Source: Bretschneidera sinensis
Lineage: Eukaryota; Streptophyta; Magnoliopsida; Brassicales; Akaniaceae
Assembly: GCA_023935145.1 (NCBI GenBank)
Contig: CM043698.1
Location: 17,921,001 to 17,985,000, forward strand
DNA length: 64,000 nt
Direction: 5' to 3'
The notes beneath the pieces are model-generated. The model was not told where the DNA came from. It made no database searches and worked only from the letters and a program-made list of their open reading frames with translations. Below are positions 9,826-20,738 of the stretch, piece by piece; position 1 is the first letter of the stretch; each line of letters starts with the position of its first letter. The position numbers were made by a program, and so were the translations under genes.

Positions 9826-12061
9826 TTAAGTTACATACCTCAAGTTTGTAATGAAGCTCATTGTAAGTCGTGTTGAAGGGAATGTACTCATATGGAAGTG
9901 AAAATGGTAATTCATCCAGCGCGGCAACGAACACATTATAGGAGAAACCTGAAATAATAGGCTTATCTTTATGATCAGGATCCACATTCAACCTTCAGAA
10001 ATTCTTGAAAACCTTTTCTCATTGGAACTCCAATTCTCAACTTTGTTGGTTGGTCTATTGTGTCTCCTGGCCAGATTGGTCGCTTGAGTTTGTCCTTCGA
10101 AGTTGAGTATTCCAATTTTCCATTGTTTCTAAAGTCTTTGGAAAGTCCTCTGCTTGGAGTCCAATATCCGATAATTCTCTCTGTTTCTCCTATCACATTG
10201 AAAACCTCCAAGGCTGAAGGTTGCAACTGCCCCTTAACCAGATTGAATTCCCCACTCAGACCTCGGAATTTAGTACTTAGTAATGTGTTGAGTAGCCGTG
10301 TACCCATTTTCGAGACTCCCATGGCTGCAAGATCAACTCTACTTTTGCTAGTATTTTGTTTGGCGAAACTGGTTTGCACTATACCAGCAGTTTTCTCCAC
10401 TGCTGTAGCTACTGCCCAGATTGTATCATAAGCCCATAATCCAAATATGTTTAAGTCAGTAATCTTACCAATTTTTTGATGTGGGATTAAATTACTCATC
10501 CATTTTGATTTGAAACTTTTAATTTCTTTCGACATTGGTATATACGGCCTTAAACCCAAAACCCCCTGCATTGAATTCATGACTCTCGAACCGACAGGAT
10601 CTAACAGAGTGGATAACCCTTCTGTGACAATCCATGCATACCCTTCGCTCATCATTCCTTCATTGTTTGCAAGAACAAACAGCCTGGAACCAAGAGAAGC
10701 AATCATGTGCACCAGAAATTTTTTTGTTTGCTTTGTTTTTAAATTTTTAATCTCCTTCAAAATTGTGGCATCTGTAGAAAATTGAGGAATAACACTTCTG
10801 TAAGTCACTCGAGTGTTGATTTCTTGGAAGGCATCAGTTATGTATGGGATCAAACCATTGCCATAATCAGTGTCTTCATAAATAAGGATAAGTTCCTTCC
10901 ATCCATAAGCCTTAACAATGGCTGTCATGGCTTTCACTTGAGAACAATCATCAGGGGATGTTTCGAATGAAAAATGGATTTTGGGTTGGAGAAAGAGAGG
11001 GACTTGTAGCTGAAAAAGAAATGATGGGAACGTGAGCTTTCTCTCCGAGGTCAATCACAAATCTAGCTTGTGATGACCTTTGAGGTCCGATGATGGCTCG
11101 CACTTCTTCGTTCTTCATCAAATCTAGCGCTGCAAAAACGCATTTCATATCATTATCACCTTTGAAGAAAGAAACCAACTCCGTTGAAGGTGCTTTTAAT
11201 TATCGAAAATTCTTCAGTTTTATAAGAAAAAATTGCATTTTTGGGGAAAAAAATTCTTAAAAATTGAAGAATTTTTCACAACTAAAGGCATCTTGAATGT
11301 GCCAACAACTTGATAGATCACCACTGAAGTACTGGTTTATGAGACATGTTTAAAAAGTGGGGTTATTGTTTCAGCAAGATAATGAACTGATGCTCCTTTC
11401 ATTAGCCAAAAGAGTTTGTTCAATAAGAAAAAGGGAAAATCATCAATTAAAAAGCTGAGATTTGATTGTAACCTATATAAAAGAATGTCAGAGTATAAAA
11501 GAATAGTTTAGTCCCATTAGCTTAAGCTTTTGAAATAATTGGACTGTCAGGAATTTCATGAAATAGCCTATCACAGTGTAGAATATATAACTATTAAATA
11601 AGGAAGAAAACCCTGTTTCAATGATTCTTAGCTTGGCAATATGATGGAATCAAAGTGACAAACAGATATAAAGGATAATTTGTAGGGGAGAAAGTGTATT
11701 TATAACAGTAACTTATTTTGCAAGCTAACAGAACTAACCTGAATTGTTGTGGATGGTTCTGTGTTCTTAAAATGCTTGAAAAATTAATGTATGTATGAAA
11801 AATGTTACCTGCAGATGCTGCAGTGATGGTGTCATGACCAGAGTCCCTGGTGGAAAGATTGAGTCTTGTCCGATAATTAGCATTCAGAGCATAGAAATCG
11901 GAGATTGCCATGGAAATACATCTCTGTGCCATTTCTCCAACTGGGGAATTCAAGTCAAGAACCACACCCACTGGTACAATTTCCTTGGACCCTGCTGACT
12001 GCTCACATGAAAGACTAAGCAAGAGAAAACAGAGGAGGTGTTGCTGATTTCCCATTGTCAA

Positions 12062-15000
12062 TCAATGCAAGTTAGCTAGCTCGGGTGGGCAAGCAACCTA
12101 GCCTTATTTGTACCCTCACATTTCAAGTACTTGTATTTATTAGACTTTAATTAACATTTTATTTTAGATTCCGTCTTTAGATTTTAATTTAGTAAGACAG
12201 TAGTACACATAATCCAAATATTGTTTTTATCTTATTATCTTTGTATTTTCCATATAGAAGATTTGGATTTATGCCGATGACTTTGTTGGCTGTGCTGGAT
12301 GCAATATAGTACAAAGACTTGACATTGCATAAAATGACGAAGACTTTGGTGGCCTCTAAACATTGAAGCATGGTTTGGTTTGGTGCATCAATTTGCTTCT
12401 GATGCTGTACAAAGACTTGACATTCATTGTCTACAATGTTTTGCTATATGTTATGGTTGTGGATATACGTGTATAATACTCCTTCATGTCCAGCATGGAC
12501 CCATTTTGAGTGTGACAAACCAACAAACGCTAGTTTTCCTTTGTAAGCAGAGCTTAAGACAAAGAAATTAAATTAGATTTACTTATTTTTGTTCTCTTTC
12601 CAACAAAGTGGGATATCTGATTTGCTTGGCCTCTGTAACTTGGTCATAAATTACAAAGGACAAGGAACCTCTGTTTTCATTCATAACTAGATACGGGCCC
12701 ATACATTTGTGTGTCCTAGCTCCACGCTTGGGACCTTTATTTTCTTTCTTTCATTTTTTCCTTTATAAAGCAAATACCCTCTACACATGGCAGCATTTCA
12801 ATGTGCTACAATGTAAAAGAGGTTTGACTAATATAGAGAAAGAATGGTGATTTGTCCCAATATTTATTGTGATAAATTGACTTGTTAGATGCAATCCAAG
12901 CCAGGCTGTTGAATTGACTGCGTCCAGGCATAAAAATACGAATTTAATAAAACTTTAAAAACAAAACCAGCAAATTAGTGACATACATCAACAAATATGA
13001 CCCGACTTGAAAACTTAATTCAAAATTCGATTTATTTGAAATTTAAATACATATTAAAATAATGTAATCCGAATTCGAAACACGAAACGAACAGTGTCCA
13101 AAATTATTCGAAACTTGAAATGACCCAAATTTGAACGATCCGAAACTTAAGAGAATCTGAATCTGAATCCGAATTCGACTTGACCTGAAGCCCGAAACAA
13201 CCAGACTCAAAACCAGAATTAACCTGATTTTTTATAATAAAAATATTTTTTTTGTTAAACTGATTGTGATAAAATAGAAATTGTTATCTCATTATCTTAT
13301 ATAGTTATAATTATAAATAAAATGTAGGTAAAATGAGTATTGAATTTGAAATTTACTTGAAACACAATACTAATATACTATAACTTTATAAATTGTTCAT
13401 TTTACTTTTATAGTTTGGTTATCGATTTCACAAATAGAAAAAGAAGTATGATATTTTTAAGCTTTGAAGTACACTACACAAACAATAGTTCAATTACACT
13501 ATGTTTGGAAATTCAACGGAAAAAAGAAGAAGAAGAAATTAGAAGGGTTGATAGTTGATAACTCACATTTGTTATGACTTTTACATTGTTTTCATTAACT
13601 TGAATTGATACAAGGCTATAATGGGATAAAAAACAAGATGGTAATAAAAAAAAATCAAGTTCCTTTACTAAATCAATTTCATTCTTGCTACTTTGAAATT
13701 TATAGCTATTTAAGCCCAAATATATCTTCCCTTGTATGATTGTATCACTTTAATTTGAAAAATGAAATATCGATTTTCAAGAAAGCATTTTAAGGAATCT
13801 GGATTTTTGCTACTTTGGATACTTATTTGGGTTATAAATAAATATTTATTTACGTGTATATATATTTGAAATTTTTATTTTTTTATTGGCTTATCATATA
13901 ATTTTTTAATTTTTTGTTCTTTATATGCATCGATATTTCTATATCTTAGTTTTATATTCACATAGTTAATTTCATGTGACATATGTAATATGAAATGCAT
14001 TCTTAAGTAGTTAATTGGATATTAAAGATCATTTCGATTGAATATATATATTTTTTAATAATTTTGTTTCTTATGCAATCTTATTTTTTAAAATCAAGAT
14101 TAACTTGATTAGATTCTTTATATCAGGCATTATCATTTTTGGCTTTTACAGGGATTATGATTTGGGCTTTATATCCCAAATATTTATAAAACCAAAACTA
14201 TATAGTGTTGATGGATTAAAAAAAAATAAAAAGCTTGTCAAAATAATAAGTCTCATAAAAAAGAGTATTCTAAAATAATTATATCAATAGATTTAAGTTA
14301 GTTTACAATTTAACTATCAAATTGATTAGATAATTTTATATTGAAATTTTATTTTAAAAATTTTCACATTTAGTTTTAATTTATTAGGTTTTATTATTTT
14401 AAGTTTTGTAGAGTTTATGAATTGAGTTTTATATCCCAATTAATTATAAAAACAATACTACTTTTATTGGATTTTATTATTTTAGCCTTTAAAAAGTTTA
14501 TGGATTGGACTCTCTTTTTCTTTTGAGATGATGGAATGGACTACATATCTTAATTAATTATAAAATCAAAACTACATAATTCCATGTTTAAAATTAAAAA
14601 AAATGGATATATGACGTCATCTAAACTCTTCTCAAAAAAATTCTTTCAAATAGTTGTATTTATAAATATAGATTTTACATGTGTTTTATACGTAAATAAT
14701 AAGATAAAATTAAAAGATATATAATATAAGTACTCTCAAAAGTAAGAGACTCAAGGCTATCATTTCATAATTTTTTTTTTTTTATAAAAAAAAGGTTTTT
14801 GCCCTCTTAATCCCGTTATCCCGCATTCGCTCTACAAATTAGTTATCTTATCACGATTTAGACTTAGAGATTAATATACTATGTTATTACAAAGAGAAAA
14901 AAAAAACAAAAAACAATGTTTCATTACATTCATTAATGTTAACATGAACTTAATTGGTAGTTACATTGAAATTTAGAAAAGAAAAAATAAATTAATTTAG

Positions 15001-16995
15001 TGGATCAACCTGAATTCAAATGAGTGCTAAAATGACGTCATCAAAAATTGGAGAAAAGAAATTGTTGTAACCCGATGGATCAACCCGAAACCCAAGATGA
15101 CCCGATCCAAGATGACTTGAAACCCGAACGACTCAAGACTTAAGATGACTCGTAACTCGAATGACTCGAGACCCAAATGAACCGAACTCAAAACGTTCCG
15201 AACTCGAACCTAAATCGACACATCTGATTGCCACCTCTAACCACAAAGTCACAAAATGTAAAAAAAACATTTCTGGGCACTAACTAATAAAATCCCATCA
15301 AGTAAATACGAAATAAAAATCTCATTTTGAATCCCTTCGTGCTATTAATGAGGTTCCAAAAAATTTCAATGTAGTTACAAAAAATTACCCGTTAAGCTCT
15401 TTGCAAAAACAAAATGTACTAGTTCATTGTACTAGCTTGTTGTAGGCGTATCAGCACTTGAAGAAAATTTACTTACTAACCATTGAAAATTACTTATTTT
15501 TTCTGTTATAATCACAATTAAGAGTAACGACCCTCGTTAATTTATGTATGTATTGAAACCATTTTATACTCTTTATTTCAGATGAAAATTATATATTATC
15601 AATCATAATAGACATTAAAAGATAGAGACCGAAGAGTTTGACTGCATTAATATGATACTCTTGATCGCTCGACTGCTTCTTCTTGATTCTAGAGGTCTGC
15701 TTTATTTGGTTTGGTTTAATTTAGAGAATCTTTGATCCTTCAAAACGTAGAACAGAAGCTCAAATAATTCATCATAAGAGTGCCGATACATATATAACCA
15801 CTCAATTCGTCTATTCTTTTATCATGGGGAAGATTCTTAATTAGATATAGTTCATAAATTTTTCTTAGACTAAAATTACACTTTCTTAGACTAAAATTAC
15901 ACTTTATTCTTATAATTATATCATTGTGTTTCATAAATAGTTATCACATGTTATCCAGTTTAATAATAATTACAAACTATTTAATTAATCACTTATAAGT
16001 TACAACAATATAAAAATTAAAAATTATATATAATATATTTAAATATATATTAATATTTTTAAAATTATAATTATAATTTATATGATCTATAGAGTTAATA
16101 AAAGTATTAAAAGTTTTTGAAAATTAATTAATTTATATTTAATTATTATATTTATATAATTGATATTATTTTAATTAATTAAATTATATTATTTTATAAA
16201 AATTTTGAAACACCTCAATGTTTCAAAAAGTTTACATCCCAACACCTCGAGACTTACGTTTCACTGAATACATTCGCCTCTAAAAATATTTATATATATA
16301 TTATTTATTCTTCGAAATTCTTAGATTTCTATTTGACTACTCTAAGTTGTAGAAAGATTTCAATTGGTAGCCTTCCATTTATTTATGAACTAGTGTCAAC
16401 TTAAAAAAAAAAATAGTTATATATGAGTAATGCTGCTTGAAACCCCCCTTTTAAACCCCATCACAGGTTAGATGAATCAACCAGTCATGTTTTATTGGAA
16501 GAATTTTTTGTTAGATTGAGTTTAAAATTAATATTTTAAATTATCTCGAAATTTTGTTAGTAATTTTTAAATTTTTTATTGATAACATTATTTTTTGAGT
16601 CTCACATTTATATTTACATTACTAATGAAACTCATCAAAATTATTAGTAAAATTTCGAACTAATTTAAAGTCAAATGTTTAAACCCAGCTCAACCAAGTA
16701 ATTTTACTATTTGAGGGCTTTGGAGGAATAAATGTATCCTCTTATTTTCTTTAAAAGAACGTCGAAACAAGAAATAATTACATCTACCATTTCATTTCCT
16801 CTCATTTCCTTGTATATCCAAACAAAAAGTTAGTTTTTACGTTCTTTTATTTATTTTCGGAATACAACTAGACTGGCGATACCTAGTGTCGGTTAGTTTT
16901 AAAGAAAACTACTATTAGTTTTTACACAACTGGTGATAAAAAAATTCACAAGAAACGAAAAAGCACTGATAAATTAATCATGATGTCCATCAATT
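12062..16995. other. Spacer between GLR-1 and GLR-2, with a possible DNA-transposon remnant
   Basis: AT-rich and without a credible gene. The part just upstream of GLR-1 (to about 12900) contains two copies of TACAAAGACTTGACATT about 95 bp apart. From about 12990 to 15239 the sequence is bounded by stretches rich in CCGA/CCCGA words and ends in TTGCCACCTCTA (15228-15239). The reverse of that, TAGAGGTGGCAA, resembles termini of plant hAT-type elements; a matching left end was not found. The whole spacer is repeated at 47076-51619. Confidence 0.5.
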
Positions 16996-19900
16996 TTACA
17001 CATCCTCAGAGGTAATGCTAGAATGTGTAGAATGAGTTTCATCTTCGTCGCTGCAGGTAATCGGTTCTATTCTCTGGTTGAAAGGCCTTGAAAAGTTCTG
17101 CGAGTTACTAGAATTATGAATTGCAGGCGGGTGCAAGTAAAAGAATTTGATGATATATATCAAGAGTGAAGATGCTGAAACAGTTCCCATAATTATGAAT
17201 AACCCCACGAAACTGTTTACGCTAAGACTATCTGGAGATATTGAAGCTGCTTGACATTGACAGGTTGTTTGTTCAAGAAAATATTTTCGCTTAATGGATT
17301 CCATTTTTTCTCTCTCTTGAGTGACATTCAGGATTGCCCTGGAAAAATATGGGAGCAGAGGTGACCCTTGAGCGAACGCCTGATTGAAGCAAGAAAAGTA
17401 GATTTCTGATCAGTTTAATAAAATGAATTGAATGTACAATATCATAAATTAATTTTATGTTTTTCAAATGATCAGTAATTGTAATATACTTGTAAGCACA
17501 AATGTCACCGTAGCTGCTAAGGGTATTATTCATCACCAATGTATTTAAACTTAATGTAGACATAGCAAAGCATTATATATAAAGAAGCATATACGCCTTA
17601 TAATTCTAAGCATAATTAAGGTGGAAATGAAAGAGGGAATGCTAAAATTAAAACTAACAAAGCCAAGTCCATCAGTTTTGTAGGTTGGTCCTGTCATTGT
17701 GTATTTATCGCAATACTTAGCGAGAAAGAGCTTAAGAGTGAGTTTTCCTTCAACAATAGCAGTAACACCACCATTATGGCTACCCTTTGACAACGCTTCA
17801 TTGTACTCATCCGCCGACCCATAATCCTTCAACTTGGACTCATTGAAATTAAACTGTCCTGTCAGAAGATTTTTCACAAAGGAACCCCTTTCGTATCCGA
17901 CATAATCACCGTTCCTTTGGAGTTCATGAATATCAACAACTGCTGGCTGGATACGTTCTACTGTCAACAATGAGGCTAAGTTTGCGGTATAGCTTTGTGT
18001 TAGGATAAGTACCACAAAGACCCATATGATCAGCACAAATTTTGACCAGTTGTTCATTGCCTTTTCCCCTTATATATAACATGAAAAATAGTTTTAATTA
18101 ATTTTAAAACCATGTTATAAGCTTGGCTAAATATAAACCCCATAACCCCAGAAAAGAAAACGTTAGTTCTAAATAGGTTATAAGAGAATTACAATGAGCA
18201 AACACAAGAATTGAGAAGGAGAACCAAAAAATTTCTCCAAGTTGTTTCTCCAATTGATCCTTTTTTGTTCGATGTTCAAGAATCCATACAACCAAACCTG
18301 TGGAGATGAAGGCTACCACGATTGTTAACCAAAGCTGCCAACTTAGCGGTTTCAAGAAAATCCAGATATTCTTCCTCTCATTTTCTTTGATTTTCACTAC
18401 CATCGTCACATCTGATTCTATGTAAGGTAGAGTAAAGTCAACATAAAGTGATCGATTCGATGTAATCGATACGTCTCCCACAACAGCATCGAATTTCTGC
18501 ATGTTTCCATTCACATGGAAAGTGAAGGGTTAGACAGAGATGATAGAAAGAAAATGAAAAACAGAGAAATACAAAGAAGGAAGACTAAAGTTGCACACCT
18601 GAAGTTTAATCTGGTAAAGAAGCTCGTCGTAAGTCCCTACCATCTGTCTGGAGCTGTTTACGAAGGGAATGAATTTGTGTGGAACAGCAAAGGGCAATAT
18701 ATCTAATGCAGCAAGAAACAAATCATAACAGAACCCAGAAATGATAGGCTCATTGGTATGAGGATCCCATTCCACTTTCAAGAGTTCTTGAAAACCAGGT
18801 TTCATCGGGACCCCAATTTTCAATTTCCGACCACTTACAGGTATAACCCAACCCTTTGGGGGAGTTTTTGTGTCTCCGGGCCAGGTGGGTGCTTTAAGTT
18901 CATCAACGGAAGTTAAGTATGTTACCTTAACCAGTTTGCTTAGTCTGTGAGAAAATCCTTTCTTAGGTGTCCAGTATCCAATAATTCTTGCTCCTTTTCT
19001 TCTCACATTGATAATTTCAAATGCTGAAGATTTCAATTGTCTTTCAACCAAATGGAAATTTCCACTTAAGCCTGTAAATTTGGTATGCGATAACATGTTG
19101 AGAAGCCTTGGACCTATTTCAGAGACTCTTAAGCCTGAAAAATCATGAGTACTTCGGCTGAAGTTTTGCTTGAAGGCATCTGAATTTCTCAGTCTTCCCA
19201 TTTCTGCAGCCATAGCTAATGCCCAAACTGTATCATATGCCCATAAACCAAATGGGTTTAGTTCAGCAATCTTTCCATTTCGCCCGTCAAAGTGAATTTC
19301 ATGTTTCCATCTCAATTTAAAATCTTCAAGGTTTCTTGACATAGGTATGTATTGCCTTATACCCAATACGCCTTGCATTGAATCACCAACAACGTCTTCT
19401 CCCATGGTATCTAACAACATTGACAGCTCATCGGTGATGATCCACGCGTACCCTTCACACATTATATTTGCCTCTTTTGCAAGATCAAAGAGTCTTGACC
19501 CCAAGGAAGCTGTCGTGTGCACCAAGAATACCCTCGTCTGCCTAGATATTAACTTGTTGAGCTTCTTAAGAATCATCAAGTCGCTGGAAGATGGAGGAAT
19601 CACATATCTGTAAGAAATTCGTGTATTGATTTTTTGAAAAGCATCTGCAAGATAAGGAATCAATCCATTGCCGTATTCTGTATTTTCATATATGAGGATC
19701 ACTTGGTACCATCCGTATGCTTGAACAATAGACGCGATGGCATGAACTTGTGATCGCCCATTTGGGGTTGTCCGGATGAAAAAAGGGTTTTGGGTGGTAA
19801 AAAGAGAGGGGCTTTTAGCTGAAAACGAAATAATCGGAATATGAGCTTTCTCCCCAAGTTCTATCAGAAACTTAGCTTGGGTCAACCTTTGAGGCCCTAT

Positions 19901-20681
19901 AATAGCATGCACTTCTTTGTTCTTAATCAAATCCAGAGCTGCAGTTAATGTTATGTTTGGATTGGAAATAAAAGAAATTAGTGAAGTATCAATGGAAGAA
20001 ATAGATACATGAATCTTTCCAAAAAATATATAATTATAGTGAATTGGTAAATGTATCAATTTGCAATTCCAACGAAAACTTTGTATCCCAATTATTAATT
20101 TTTTGCTTTCACAAAGTATCAAACTAGCTAGTTAGATTGTCCAAAATTGATTTGTACTTCTCCAATTTTAACCTCTATATATGGAAGGGCAATAGAGAAT
20201 GTCCTGTACTATCATTTATTCCAAAAACAAATCCAAACAAGCTTCTCACAATATGCAACTTGATAAAATTTTAGATATACTTCAAGTATATTTTCTAAAG
20301 AAATCAAAAAATCAAATTCAGCATAGCACACTTAATTCAATTTAGTGAGTTACTCCTATTTGTATTTATAATCTTGCACAAATAATTAGTTATATCCTTA
20401 TTAAAATTACCTGCAGAAGCTGTGCCAATAACATCATCTGCATTCCTAGTGTGTAGATGCAATCTTGTTTTATAATCCGAATGCGCAGCATAGAAATCTG
20501 AGCGTGCCATAGAAATGCACTTATCTGCCATGGCACCCACTGTTGTGTTGAGATCAAGAACCACACCAACATTTACCAAGAAGATTGATTCTGCATTACT
20601 AGTTTGAGATTTGACTCCTTTCTGAAAGAAAAGAAAGAAACATAGAAGATAGAAAAGAAGGAACCTAATAAAGCATGCCAT
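16996..20681 (-). CDS. GLR: GLR-2: intact glutamate receptor-like channel, GLR2 clade
   Basis: Predicted amino-acid-gated, cation-permeable channel in the plasma membrane. Exons (- strand): 20681-20411, 19938-18599, 18496-18193, 18068-17659, 17379-16996. They total 2709 nt: 902 codons plus stop, with consistent phases and GT/AG borders. In the protein: signal peptide (about 1-30, FLLFYLLCFFLFF), amino-terminal domain (about 36-400, from VNVGVVLDLNTTVG), first ligand lobe from KLKIGVPM (about 462), the exon-3 segment NRSLYVDFTLPY, M1 (about 592-613), pore (about 624-639), gate helix with SYTANLASLL (about 649-673), second lobe with KYTMTGPTYKTDGLGF, and M4 (about 829-857). The ATG used is the first in exon 1, just before the hydrophobic run. 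The residue after the pore is Trp where GLR-1 has Arg. The tail is short, rich in Ser and acid, ending SEDV. It is the only undamaged receptor here. Confidence 0.93.
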
Positions 20682-20729
20682 ATTGTAATACAAGTTTGTT
20701 CTTTGAACAGAAACACTTAAGTCTTTAAT

Positions 20730-20738
20730 TAATATATA
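20730..20738 (-). promoter_or_regulatory. Probable TATA box of GLR-2
   Basis: TATATATT on the - strand about 50 bp upstream of the ATG at 20681. It is conserved at the same distance in GLR-3 (about 55347-55355). It would give a short 5' UTR. No transcription data are available here. Confidence 0.4.

Larger units (their letters stand above)
7479..12055 (-). pseudogene. GLR: GLR-1: glutamate receptor-like channel, GLR2 clade, with two frameshifts
   Basis: Plant ionotropic-glutamate-receptor homologue, a ligand-gated cation channel at the plasma membrane. Exons (- strand): 12055-11809, 11129-9839, 9356-9044, 8939-8530, 8051-7479. The ATG at 12055 opens a signal peptide (CFLLLSLSCEQSAGS). Then come the amino-terminal domain (PVGVVLDLNSPVG), first ligand lobe (KLRIGVPMRKGF), M1, pore, SYTASLTSMLTVQ gate helix, second lobe and M4. 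Exons total 2834 nt, two more than 944 codons. One extra base lies in a run of four Gs (+ strand) at 10954-10957, another near 9984-9986 in the conserved VEWDP motif. Each puts an early stop in frame. About nine residues present in GLR-2 (around KGWVIPVSG) are missing before KLRIGV. The tail is longer than in GLR-2 and holds a 54-bp duplication. All splice sites look sound, so two sequencing errors remain possible. Confidence 0.85.

Noticed and set aside
10060..10970. Several open + strand stretches inside GLR-1 exon 2
   Set aside because: They are antisense shadows of the conserved - strand receptor coding sequence; none resembles a protein family.
12056..12061. An upstream TTG start for GLR-1
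   Set aside because: Plant genes start with ATG; the first ATG is at 12055 and precedes the signal peptide directly.
12931..15240. Long AT-rich stretch as a matrix attachment or origin region
   Set aside because: AT richness alone is typical of plant spacers; no supporting pattern was seen.
17291..17563. Apparent frame break in GLR-2 exon 5
   Set aside because: A - strand reading in another frame overlaps here, but the true exon starts at the acceptor before 17379 and is open in one frame to 16996, so there is no lesion.
18104..18192. Readthrough of GLR-2 exon 3 past FAH into about 29 more codons
   Set aside because: A GT donor at 18192, conserved in all three genes, and the phase-matched exon 4 give the expected protein; the extension is intron.
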